Source of the DNA: SXRF01 sp039808985
GTDB lineage: Bacteria; Pseudomonadota; Alphaproteobacteria; Rickettsiales; SXRF01
Direction of reading: 5' to 3'
Assembly: GCA_039808985.1 (NCBI GenBank)
Contig: JBDHUC010000005.1
Span: 22,554-86,553 of the forward strand
DNA length: 64,000 bases
Translations under genes and position numbers: made by a program
Part shown: in pieces, positions 31,516-39,284 of the stretch
Layout: each line of letters opens with the position of its first letter
Position numbering within the stretch: position 1 is the stretch's first letter
The notes under the pieces: generated by a model
Told to the model about the DNA's origin: nothing
Databases searched by the model: none
Seen by the model: the letters and a program-made list of their open reading frames with translations, nothing else

Positions 31516-33309
31516 CTACTGTTTTTGCTCGGTTTGCGTTGTTGCCTGTTTCGGTGTTTGCGGCGGCATTTGCCAATTATGGCTGGCTACATTATCTATA
31601 AGCCCCAATGGGTTGATTTTATATAGCCCATCAGCATTAGCTTTTTCCTGCCATGCCTTTATAATTGCCTGCTTATCTTCCGGCAGGGATTTGATTTTAT
31701 CTGCCGCGGCTTTATCATCCTCTATTTTCTTCTTTTGCCGATTTACAGCATCCTGTTCTGAATCGTATTTTTCGCCTACGGTTTTATCCAGCATGTAATT
31801 AACTGGCTTATCAGCGCCTATTTTCCTGCCTACCCATTCAACCAGAGATGAGGCAGCGCTTTTTGTCACTTCCGGATTGTTTCCTGTCGCAATTACATTG
31901 GTTATGTAAATTGCATCCTTTGTCAGTGTGCCGCCTAAATATGCCGCAGGATTTCCCATTGCGGCTGCCATGCCGCCTGCTTCCATTGCAGTGCCTATAC
32001 CTTGCGCAACAGCAGAATCACGCGAGGTAAAATTCCCATCCTTATCTTTGCGCTGCCATAGGTCATTAGCATGTATGCCACCTTCGGTTGCAGTTGCAAC
32101 CGCTCCTGTGTAACCAAGTAACTTGCCAGCAAAGCCTAATATTGGGGTGATAGGCTCTATAATTGGAGCTAGTGGCGCGAAAACACCTTTTATACCGTTA
32201 GTAACAGATGAAAACACCCCGGTTTTAGTTAATGCGGTGGTTTCTCCTGTTGTAGCTGTAGGCGGAACCGGTGCTTTTGCGGGAGGCGTTTCTAGAAGTG
32301 CGCTGGTATTGATAGTAGCAGGCGGAGTTGCTGGCGGCGGCGGAGACGCGGGAGCATGGATTATTTCCGTGACATTCGCCCTTATAACGTGTGGCTCCCC
32401 GGGTGCAGGTGGAGTTACTGGTTTTGCTGCTACAGCTTCAGCGGCAGGAGTGGCAGTGGATGCAGTAGGCGTGGCTGGTTTTGCGGCAGTATCCGCATAT
32501 CTTTCCAGTAATTTAATTTCACTATGCGTGGCTGCTTCGGCGGATTTACCAAACCTGCGTAAATACTTATTCCATAATGCCTGCCCACGGGTGGTGGTGG
32601 ATGGTGTGGTTCCATCAAGGGCTTTTTTCCCTGCTTCAATTATAGAGTCATATTTTTCCAGCGATTTGCGAATTTTCGCCAGATCTTTTTCTGCCTGTTT
32701 ATAATCCCTGGCGGTTGGTGTACTCCTTAAGCGCCATTTGCCTTCTTTGTCTTCCAGGTCTTTTGCTACTTTTAACTGCTCAGCCCTTTTTGCGGCCTCT
32801 TTTTCGGCGGCTATGAGCTTTTCCCTTGCTTCAGTCGCTTTAGCAACAGCTTGCTCAGCTTTTGCCTGGGCTGATGGGGTTGCTTCGAACTTCCCATCCT
32901 CACCAATGCTGCCGCGTTTTTTTAATACCTTGGTTGCAACATAAGCGCCTGCGCCGGTTGTTGCTATATCGCCAGCGGTTATGCCTTTATCCTCTTCAGA
33001 GGTGAAGAATTGTGTTGCCTTGTTATAGACATTCGAGGCTAAATCTTTTACCGAATCAAGGGGTGTCCTATCTTTATCACCGGATACTGCTTCGCGGATC
33101 TTGCTTCCCCAGCCGCCTTTGCCGTCTTTATCCTTGGTTAAATCATCAAGTGTATCGCGGGCTTTATCGCTGAAAAGCGTGAGCGTTACTACCGAAAGGG
33201 CAAAAAGTGCCACAGCCATTAAAGCCTTGGTCACAAAGCTGAAAACCCGGCTCAGGAAAGATTTTTCCTGCGGTTGATAACCATTATCGTCTTCACCAAA
33301 TCCAAACAT
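31516..33309 (-). CDS. Membrane-anchored protein of unknown family, paralogue B
   Basis: 597 residues. The N-terminus (FGFGEDDNGYQPQEKSFLSR), membrane segment (about 24-46, MAVALFALSVVTLTLFSD) and GWGSKIREAVSGDK match paralogue A. Then come a charged coiled coil (about 140-235, rich in AEK/AKA), a Pro/Ala/Thr-rich linker (about 285-360, with APASPPPPATPPATINT), a glycine/alanine-rich hydrophobic region (about 380-470, ILGFAGKLLGYTGAVA and EAGGMAAAMGNPAAYLGG) that could insert in a membrane, and a charged tail ending in glutamine. No family is recognised. The modular build resembles surface, secretion or host-interaction proteins, but this is inference only. Confidence 0.78.
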   Translation of the reverse strand: MFGFGEDDNGYQPQEKSFLSRVFSFVTKALMAVALFALSVVTLTLFSDKARDTLDDLTKDKDGKGGWGSKIREAVSGDKDRTPLDSVKDLASNVYNKATQFFTSEEDKGITAGDIATTGAGAYVATKVLKKRGSIGEDGKFEATPSAQAKAEQAVAKATEAREKLIAAEKEAAKRAEQLKVAKDLEDKEGKWRLRSTPTARDYKQAEKDLAKIRKSLEKYDSIIEAGKKALDGTTPSTTTRGQALWNKYLRRFGKSAEAATHSEIKLLERYADTAAKPATPTASTATPAAEAVAAKPVTPPAPGEPHVIRANVTEIIHAPASPPPPATPPATINTSALLETPPAKAPVPPTATTGETTALTKTGVFSSVTNGIKGVFAPLAPIIEPITPILGFAGKLLGYTGAVATATEGGIHANDLWQRKDKDGNFTSRDSAVAQGIGTAMEAGGMAAAMGNPAAYLGGTLTKDAIYITNVIATGNNPEVTKSAASSLVEWVGRKIGADKPVNYMLDKTVGEKYDSEQDAVNRQKKKIEDDKAAADKIKSLPEDKQAIIKAWQEKANADGLYKINPLGLIDNVASHNWQMPPQTPKQATTQTEQKQ

Positions 33310-33368
33310 GCAATATCCCAGCTTATTATTGTATTCATTATGGATTATGCCACATATTAGCTATTATA

Positions 33369-33399
33369 GTGTGAAGATTTTGTGACGCCATGTGTGACA
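33369..33399 (-). promoter_or_regulatory. 31-base element with three TGTGA repeats, before paralogue B
   Basis: Second copy of the element, 59 bases upstream of the paralogue B start, with two base differences from the first. The flanking sequences have diverged while the element has been kept, which argues for function. Both copies are followed toward the gene by TGGCAT. Confidence 0.65.
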
Positions 33400-33406
33400 G
33401 AGGGCA

Positions 33407-33475
33407 GATGACGGATGACGGATGGCAAAAAAGCAGATAACCAGATGATTTTACTTGGTTTTGTCATCCGTCATC
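33407..33475. repeat. Foldback GATGACGGATGACGGATGGC / CATCCGTCATC
   Basis: Arms of about 25 bases pair around an AT-rich centre. It lies between the ffh stop and the upstream region of paralogue B, and may serve as the ffh terminator. Confidence 0.7.
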
Positions 33476-33479
33476 GGGG

Positions 33480-34829
33480 TCATCTCCCGAACAACTGCCC
33501 GAGGCCGCCGCGCATCATGCCTTTCGCGCCGAGTTTCTTGATTTTTTTCATCATATCCTGCATTTGTTGCTGCTGTTTCAATAGCTTATTAACATCCTGC
33601 ACGGTAAGGCCGCAGCCCTTGGCGATGCGCACCCGGCGCGAAGCGTTGATGAGCTTGGGGTGCATACGCTCCTTTTTGGTCATGGACAGGATTATCGCTT
33701 CCTGCCGCGCCAGGATTTTCGGGTCGATCTTGGCATCTTCCATTTTTTCCTTGAGCTGTCCCATACCGGGGAGCATTTTCATCATGCTGCCGATGCCACC
33801 CATTTTGTTCATTTTGCGCAATTGGTCGAGCAAATCGTTGAAATCGAACTGGCCTTCCATCATGCGCGAGGCCATTTTCTCGGCTTCCTCGGCGCTTACA
33901 TTTTCGGCGGCGCGTTCCACCAGCGAAACAATGTCGCCCATATCAAGGATGCGCGAGGCGATACGGGCGGGATGGAACTCCTCGAACTCGTCAATTTTTT
34001 CGCCGATGCCGATGAATTTAATCGGCTGGCCGGTGACAGAGCGCATGGAAAGTGCCGCGCCGCCGCGCCCGTCGCCATCCACGCGCGTCAGGATAATGCC
34101 GGTTACGCCAACCTGTTCATGGAAGGTTTTGGCGATATTTACCGCGTCCTGCCCGGTGAGGGAATCGGCCACCAGCAAAGTTTCCAGCGGGTTGGAAAGT
34201 TTTTTTACCGCTTTTAATTCGTCCATCAACTCAGTGTCGATATGCAAACGGCCCGCAGTGTCGAGCAGCAGAACATCGTAACCCTCAAGCCGTGCTGTTT
34301 TTAAGGCGCGTTCGGTTATCTGCAACGGCCTTTCGCCGGTGATAATCGGAAGCGATGCGACCTGCGCCTGTTTGGCAACCTGCTCAAGCTGCTGCTGCGC
34401 CGCCGGGCGGTAAATATCCAGCGAGGCGACGAGGGTTTTTTTGTTATGTTTATTTTTAAGGCGCAGGGCGAGCTTGCCTGTGGATGTGGTTTTGCCGGAG
34501 CCTTGCAACCCAACCATCATCATAACTACAGGAGGATTGCCAGCGAGGTTTATCGCCTGGGTTTCGCTGCCAAGCAACTCAGCCAGATGGTCGTTCACCA
34601 GCTTTATAACCATCTGTGCCGGGGAAACGCTGGCAACAACTTCGGCGCCAAGGGCCTTGGCCTTCAGCGAAGTGGTGAAATCCTTAACCACGGGCAGGGC
34701 AACATCGGCCTCTAAAAGCGCGATGCGGATTTCGCGCATTGCCGAATCAATGTCGGCCTCAGATAGCACGCCACGCTTGCGCAGGTTGCTGAAAATACCG
34801 GTGAGTTTTGAAGATAGTGACTGGAACAT
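33480..34829 (-). CDS. ffh: Signal recognition particle protein Ffh
   Basis: 449-residue SRP54 GTPase that delivers nascent membrane proteins to FtsY. N-domain helices are followed by the G domain with GLQGSGKTTSTGKLA (G1), DIYRPAAQQQLE, DTAGRLHID, TRVDGDGRGGAALS and GxGE, then the methionine-rich M domain (MNKMGGIGSMMKMLPGMGQL, KQQQQMQDMMKKIKKLGAKG) that binds SRP RNA. No SRP RNA gene was recognised in the window. Confidence 0.97.
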   Translation of the reverse strand: MFQSLSSKLTGIFSNLRKRGVLSEADIDSAMREIRIALLEADVALPVVKDFTTSLKAKALGAEVVASVSPAQMVIKLVNDHLAELLGSETQAINLAGNPPVVMMMVGLQGSGKTTSTGKLALRLKNKHNKKTLVASLDIYRPAAQQQLEQVAKQAQVASLPIITGERPLQITERALKTARLEGYDVLLLDTAGRLHIDTELMDELKAVKKLSNPLETLLVADSLTGQDAVNIAKTFHEQVGVTGIILTRVDGDGRGGAALSMRSVTGQPIKFIGIGEKIDEFEEFHPARIASRILDMGDIVSLVERAAENVSAEEAEKMASRMMEGQFDFNDLLDQLRKMNKMGGIGSMMKMLPGMGQLKEKMEDAKIDPKILARQEAIILSMTKKERMHPKLINASRRVRIAKGCGLTVQDVNKLLKQQQQMQDMMKKIKKLGAKGMMRGGLGQLFGR

Positions 34830-34833
34830 AATT

Positions 34834-34874
34834 AGTTAGGGATTCGGGGTTAGGGATTGGTAGTTAGGGGTTAT
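34834..34874. repeat. GGGATTCGGGGTTAGGGATT low-complexity tract
   Basis: Tandem TTAGGGATT/GGTTAGGG units between ffh and the ferredoxin gene, like the outer parts of the tyrA duplication and the kdpA insert. Confidence 0.6.
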
Positions 34875-34875
34875 A

Positions 34876-35181
34876 CTAGAGTTTAAGGCGTTCGACAACC
34901 CGGCCGTTTTGCAGGTGTGAGCTGATTATCTCATCTATATCGGATTTATTCTTCGCGCTATACCATATATTATCAGGGTATATTACAATGCAAGGCCCCA
35001 GTTCGCAACGGTCAAGACAGCCGGAATTGTTGACGCGGGTTTTTTCGATGCCCAGCGCTTTTACACGAGTTTTCATATAGTCGCGCAGTTGCTCGGCGTC
35101 TTTTTCAGCACAGCAGCCGCGAGTATGGCCGACTTCACGGCGATTTGTGCAGCAGAAAATATGGTGCTCAAAAAATCCCAC
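34876..35181 (-). CDS. Thioredoxin-like [2Fe-2S] ferredoxin
   Basis: 101 residues. Cluster cysteines can be read in HHIFCCTNRR at the start and in GCLDRCELGPCIVIYPD near the centre, the pattern of the thioredoxin-fold [2Fe-2S] ferredoxins common in alphaproteobacteria. It probably carries electrons in the cytosol; the partner is unknown. An 'fnr' reductase is encoded 10 kb away. It is 9 bases downstream of yggT on the same strand. Confidence 0.85.
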   Translation of the reverse strand: MGFFEHHIFCCTNRREVGHTRGCCAEKDAEQLRDYMKTRVKALGIEKTRVNNSGCLDRCELGPCIVIYPDNIWYSAKNKSDIDEIISSHLQNGRVVERLKL

Positions 35182-35190
35182 CGGAAATCC

Positions 35191-35472
35191 CTAAAACCTT
35201 ACATTTATAAGAAGATCCTGCAGGAAGCTTATAATAAGTATGACGATAATGGGGGAAATGTCGAACCCGCCAAGATCTGGCAGTATCCTTTGTATCGGTT
35301 TTAAAACCGGGAGGCAGAGCTTATCCAGGAACAACATGAGGCGGCGCACAAAAGGCTGGTAGGCGTTGACTATTTTAAAGGAGATGAGGGTGCTTAATAT
35401 CGTCCATGCCACGATACAGACCAGATAAAGTTGTAAAATAGCGTTTATTAGATTAACAATTGATATAATCAT
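35191..35472 (-). CDS. YggT family membrane protein
   Basis: 93 residues with two membrane segments (about 5-28 and 70-90) around the conserved loop FVRRLMLFLDKLCLPVLKPIQRILP. YggT proteins are linked to osmotic stress and cell-division/membrane protein assembly. It is co-directional with the ferredoxin gene. Confidence 0.88.
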   Translation of the reverse strand: MIISIVNLINAILQLYLVCIVAWTILSTLISFKIVNAYQPFVRRLMLFLDKLCLPVLKPIQRILPDLGGFDISPIIVILIISFLQDLLINVRF

Positions 35473-35587
35473 ACTATCCTCAGTTACAAATCATCAGTAA
35501 AAATTTAATGGGTTAGAGTTTTACATGAACTAATGATTAGTTACCAGTATTTTATGCAGCAACAAAATTATAGTTACGGGTTTTTTT

Positions 35588-36307
35588 ATGGGCGATAGAA
35601 GCTGTGCTTTCATTTTTGCACGCGGGGGCTCTAAGGGCGTACGTGGTAAGAATATCCGCGACCTTGCTGGCAGGCCACTAATTTCCTATGCCATAGAATG
35701 CGCGAAAAAAAGCAGGTATGTAAGCCGCGTTATTGTTTCAACAGATGATGAGGATATTGCAAAAGTCGCGCAGGATTATGGAGCCTGCGTGCCATTTATG
35801 CGCCCGCATGAACTGGCCGGTGACGAAAGCCCGGAATGGCTTGCATGGCAGCACGCAATAACCGAAACACGGAAAGCTTATGGTGAAGATTCCTGCCCGG
35901 TTTTTATTAGTGTTCCTGCGACCTGCCCGTTTCGCAGCGTAAGTGATATTGACCGCTGTGTTGAGGGGCTGGCAGAGGACGGAAAAGCCGATGTTGCAAT
36001 CACTGTTACAAAGTCGCACAGCAACCCATATTTTACAATGGTTACTGATGATGGCGAAGGTTATGCCCAGCTTGCCGCCAGGCCGCAAAAACCAATAACC
36101 CGCAGGCAGGACGCGCCAATGGTTATGGATATAGTGGGGGTGGCATATGCTGCGAGGCCTGAGTTTGTAATGCGTGCAAAAGGAATGTGGGAAGGGCGGG
36201 TTAAGCCTGTGGAAGTGGCCCAGGAACATGCGCTGGACATAGACACCGAGCATGATTTCCTGATGGCGGAGCTGCTTATGCGCCATATCAGGGCAGTGGA
36301 ACAATGA
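35588..36307 (+). CDS. CMP-N-acetylneuraminate-type cytidylyltransferase (nonulosonate activation)
   Basis: 239 residues. The nucleotide-binding opening FIFARGGSKGVRGKNIRDLA is typical of NeuA/PseF/LegF, with VIVSTDDEDIA, DIDRCVEGL and ALDIDTEHDF later. It should activate a sialic-acid-like sugar (neuraminic, legionaminic or pseudaminic) with CTP. The next gene overlaps by 4 bases. Which nonulosonate is used cannot be decided, as no NeuB- or NeuC-type gene is in the window. Confidence 0.85.
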   Translation: MGDRSCAFIFARGGSKGVRGKNIRDLAGRPLISYAIECAKKSRYVSRVIVSTDDEDIAKVAQDYGACVPFMRPHELAGDESPEWLAWQHAITETRKAYGEDSCPVFISVPATCPFRSVSDIDRCVEGLAEDGKADVAITVTKSHSNPYFTMVTDDGEGYAQLAARPQKPITRRQDAPMVMDIVGVAYAARPEFVMRAKGMWEGRVKPVEVAQEHALDIDTEHDFLMAELLMRHIRAVEQ

Positions 36308-37068
36308 ACCCCGTGCGGCTAATCGCCAGGCTCGATATTAAAGGCGAAAACCTGATTAAAGGCATAAATCTTGAAGGGCTGCGCGTTATCGGGAACCCGC
36401 AGGAATACGCGACTGAATATTATAAGCAGGGCATTGATGAGCTTATATATATGGACACGGTGGCGAGCCTTTACGGGCGAAATAACCTGTCGGCCATTGT
36501 TGAATATACATGCGCTAATATTTTTGTACCTTTTACTGTTGGCGGTGGAATCCGCAGCCTTGCTGATGTTGAAAAAATGCTGCGTTCGGGCGCGGATAAA
36601 GTGGCAGTTAATACCGCTGCGGTGCATAATCCGAAGCTTGTTTCTGAAATAGCCAGGATATTTGGGGCGCAATGTATGGTTCTTTCTATTGAGGCAAAAC
36701 TGCGCAGCGATGGGGACTGGGAAGTTTATACCGATAATGGTCGTGAACCAAGTGGCAAGAAGGTGGTGGACTGGGCAAAGCAGGCGGTGGAAATGGGGGC
36801 GGGAGAGATATTGCTTACCTCGGTTGACCGCGAGGGAACAAGGCGCGGATTTGATGTGGCGCTTGTAAAGGCAGTTACTGGCGCGGTTTGCGTTCCGGTT
36901 ATCGCTTCGGGCGGCATGGGGAGCGCCACGCATCTGTCCGAAGTGGTGAAAGAGGGGGGCGCGAGCGCCGTTGCTATGGCAGATATACTCCATTACAAGC
37001 GCTCCGGTTTAGAGGATATACGCAGGCAGGCGCTGGCGGCAGGCATAAGCGTGAGGCACGATGGCTAA
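36304..37068 (+). CDS. HisF-like cyclase subunit of the sugar amidotransferase system (HisF2)
   Basis: 254-residue TIM barrel. It has the HisF N-terminal aspartate in ARLDIKGENLIKG, VGGGIRSLADVEKML, and the second phosphate loop VIASGGMGS. The strand that reads SIDAK/SIDVK in HisF reads LSIEAKL here, so the second catalytic aspartate is glutamate. With HisH2 and the amidotransferase downstream, this is the set that supplies ammonia for making acetamidino groups on surface sugars, not histidine. It overlaps hisH2 by 8 bases. Confidence 0.85.
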   Translation: MNPVRLIARLDIKGENLIKGINLEGLRVIGNPQEYATEYYKQGIDELIYMDTVASLYGRNNLSAIVEYTCANIFVPFTVGGGIRSLADVEKMLRSGADKVAVNTAAVHNPKLVSEIARIFGAQCMVLSIEAKLRSDGDWEVYTDNGREPSGKKVVDWAKQAVEMGAGEILLTSVDREGTRRGFDVALVKAVTGAVCVPVIASGGMGSATHLSEVVKEGGASAVAMADILHYKRSGLEDIRRQALAAGISVRHDG

Positions 37069-37762
37069 GGGCGTGACCATAGTTGATTACGGGGTGGGGA
37101 ACCTGCGCAGTGTCGCACGGGCTTTCGAACATGTGGGGGCGGAAGTGGATATTGCCTGCGACGCAAAAGCCATTGCGCGGGCGCAACGGCTGGTTCTGCC
37201 TGGCGTTGGGGCGTTCGGGCATTGCATGGAAGAGCTTGAAAAACGCGGGTTAATAGCGCCGATAAAAGAATTTGCGCAAAGCGGCAGGCCGTTCCTTGGC
37301 ATATGTGTTGGAATGCAGATTATGCTGGAATATGGCGAGGAATTTGGCGAACATGAAGGTCTGGGGTTAATCCCCGGAAAAGTACAGAAATTGTCATCGC
37401 TAGCGAAGCGTGGCGATCCTGGATGGATTGCTTCGTCGCCCGCTTCCGCTTCCAGCTTCAGCGCGGCTTCTCGTAATGACGATATGAAAATGATATTGCC
37501 GGTTATCGGCTGGATGCCGCTTGCGAATTCAGGAAAGGGCTGGGAGAGGACGGTGCTTTCTGATATTAAAGAAGGCAGCCATGTCTATTTCGTGCATTCT
37601 TTCTGCGCCAACCCTGGGAATGCGGATGTGCGGATTGCCTCGTATGAATATGGCGGGGTTGCCGTGACGGCGGCAATAGCTAAGGATAATCTAACAGGAC
37701 TCCAGTTCCACCCGGAAAAAAGCGGGGAGGTGGGGCTTTCGGTGTTGAGGAAGTTTATTTGA
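37061..37762 (+). CDS. HisH-like glutamine amidotransferase (HisH2) with a repeat-derived insert
   Basis: Class I glutaminase with the nucleophile C82 (GICVGMQIML) and the His-Glu pair in QFHPEKSGEVG. The N-terminal DYGVGNLRSVARAFEHVG is canonical. At 233 residues it is longer than the usual 200-212 because of about 29 residues (112-140, SSLAKRGDPGWIASSPASAS then SFSAASRND) encoded by a GTCATCGC...TCTCGTAATGAC palindrome. Glutaminase residues are unaffected. Ammonia should pass to HisF2 or directly to the sugar amidotransferase. Confidence 0.9.
   Translation: MAKGVTIVDYGVGNLRSVARAFEHVGAEVDIACDAKAIARAQRLVLPGVGAFGHCMEELEKRGLIAPIKEFAQSGRPFLGICVGMQIMLEYGEEFGEHEGLGLIPGKVQKLSSLAKRGDPGWIASSPASASSFSAASRNDDMKMILPVIGWMPLANSGKGWERTVLSDIKEGSHVYFVHSFCANPGNADVRIASYEYGGVAVTAAIAKDNLTGLQFHPEKSGEVGLSVLRKFI
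37393..37480. repeat. In-frame palindrome inside hisH2
   Basis: GTCATCGCTAGCGAAGCGTG and GATTGCTTCGTCGCCCGCTT, closed by GCGCGGCTTCTCGTAATGAC. It belongs to the GGATTGC...TCTCGCAATGAC family seen in thiL. The length is a multiple that keeps the frame open. Confidence 0.85.
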
Positions 37763-37780
37763 TGAATGTCGGAACGCCCT

Positions 37781-37837
37781 AATGAATAGAGGAATGGATT
37801 AATAGTAATTATTCATCTATTCATCTGTTTATCTAAT
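37781..37837. repeat. GATGAATAG-type foldback
   Basis: AATGAATAGAGGAATGGATT pairs with TATTCATCTATTCATC. Relatives are at 12420-12441 and 55402-55432 (TAGATTAATGGATGAATAG). It lies between hisH2 and the amidotransferase gene. Confidence 0.65.
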
Positions 37838-37881
37838 TTCTTTAATATGCTAAGCCGTAAGAAAACTTACGGAAAAAAACT

Positions 37882-39033
37882 ATGCAGCGCAATATCCAGA
37901 AACTTTATAAATTACCGGAAAAGGTGGTTTTTTGCAAAAAATGCACCATGTCCAACCAGCGTCCGCGCATTACATTCGATGAGAATGGGGTGTGTTCGGC
38001 GTGCAATTATTCGGTGTTCAAGCATACGCTTGACTGGAAAAAACGCGAGGCGGAACTTGCTGAATTATGTGACCGTTTCCGCAGTAAATCAGGCTATGAT
38101 GTGCTGGTTCCATGCAGCGGCGGGAAAGATGGCGGGTTCACCGCGCATTATCTTAAATCGCGGCATGGGATGAAGCCGCTTACCTGTACATGGGGCGCGA
38201 ATTTATATACGGCAATCGGCTGGGAAAATCTTGAGAATTTTATTTCAATAGGCGGGTTCGATAATGTGCTGGGACGGCCCAGCGGCCAGGTGAACCGCCG
38301 CCTTACGCGCCTTGCGTTTGAACATATGGGCGACCCGTTCCAGGGGTTTATTTATGGCCAGTCTAATTTCCCGCTGCGTACCGCCTTGCAAAATAACGTG
38401 CGGCTTATCATGTATGGCGAAAACGGCGAAGTTGAATATGGCGGAGATATGAAAAACGCCTATAAACCAACACGCGATATTTCCGATTATAACTATCATT
38501 ATTTTTCAGGTATTCCGCCGGAAAAATGGAGCGAGTATGGCATAAGCGAGCGCGACCTGGAGCTTTATATGGCGCCTCCTGCTGAGGAAATCCGCAAGGC
38601 CGGGATCGAAATGCACTTCATGGGCTATTATAAAATGTGGGACCCGCAGGAGAATTTCTATTACTGCGTGGAGCATAACGGCTTTAAGCCAAACCCGGAA
38701 CGCAACGAAGGAACTTACTCAAAATATGCCAGCATTGACGATAAGATTGATGGGTTCCATTATTACCTGGCCTATATGAAATTCGGCATTGGCCGCGCAA
38801 CATCGGATACGGCGCATGAGATACGCGATGGCAAGATAACCAGGGAAGAAGGCATAGCGCTGGTTAAGAAATTCGATGGTGAATTCCCGCGCCGCTATTA
38901 CAAGGATTTTCTTGAATATTGTGATATGACGGAAACGCAGTGCGAAGAAATACTGGATAGCTGGCGGGGTGAACATATATGGCAGCGCGGGGGGCATAAT
39001 GGGGGGTGGGAACTTAAAAATCCTATCTATTAG
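37882..39033 (+). CDS. N-acetyl sugar amidotransferase (PseA/WbpG family)
   Basis: 383 residues. Zinc-like cysteine pairs CKKC and CSAC at the N-terminus (VVFCKKCTMSNQRP, NGVCSACNYS) are followed by the PP-loop VPCSGGKDGGFTAHYL, which binds ATP. The family uses ammonia from HisH2/HisF2 to convert an acetamido into an acetamidino group on nonulosonates or other UDP sugars, as PseA and WbpG do. YCVEHNGFKPNPERNEGTYS is also typical. This is strong evidence that the surface glycan carries an amidino-modified sugar. Confidence 0.88.
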   Translation: MQRNIQKLYKLPEKVVFCKKCTMSNQRPRITFDENGVCSACNYSVFKHTLDWKKREAELAELCDRFRSKSGYDVLVPCSGGKDGGFTAHYLKSRHGMKPLTCTWGANLYTAIGWENLENFISIGGFDNVLGRPSGQVNRRLTRLAFEHMGDPFQGFIYGQSNFPLRTALQNNVRLIMYGENGEVEYGGDMKNAYKPTRDISDYNYHYFSGIPPEKWSEYGISERDLELYMAPPAEEIRKAGIEMHFMGYYKMWDPQENFYYCVEHNGFKPNPERNEGTYSKYASIDDKIDGFHYYLAYMKFGIGRATSDTAHEIRDGKITREEGIALVKKFDGEFPRRYYKDFLEYCDMTETQCEEILDSWRGEHIWQRGGHNGGWELKNPIY

Positions 39034-39041
39034 TAAACTCT

Positions 39042-39150
39042 ACTATGCTTTGCTGCAAATAGCCATTTCTTGCGCTTCCGCTGCTCATGTACTCAAACGT
39101 ACACTCCGCTGCGGTTCTCAGAAATAACTATTTTCGCTAAAGCCTAGCGA
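39042..39150. repeat. 108-base hairpin element, copy 2
   Basis: Same as 21708-21815 except for the loop, which reads ACTCAAACGTAC instead of ACTTTATGTAC. The compensating change keeps the GTAC stem, a sign that the hairpin itself is conserved. Confidence 0.9.
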
Positions 39151-39178
39151 GTTTTGGGAATCAGATTTTTAAGGCTTT

Positions 39179-39249
39179 GTCATCCCCGCGAAGGCGGGGA
39201 TCTAGGGATAAAAATTCGGTCGGAGTGTTTGGCTTTTACAGGGATGACA
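39179..39249. repeat. Palindromic repeat, GTCATCCCCGCGAAGGCGGG family
   Basis: GTCATCCCCGCGAAGGCGGG plus GATCTAGGG on the left and TTACAGGGATGAC on the right. It shares its left half with 60329. Confidence 0.8.
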
Positions 39250-39284
39250 AGATTATAGGCCGGATGACAAAAAAGGAATAGTAA

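Noticed and set aside
33415..34281. 288-residue open frame opposite ffh
   Set aside because: Cysteine/serine-rich antisense product of a GC-rich gene; ffh itself is certain.
36304..37762. HisF and HisH as histidine biosynthesis genes
   Set aside because: They lie between a CMP-sugar synthetase and a sugar amidotransferase, far from hisG and hisD, and HisF2 has a changed catalytic aspartate.
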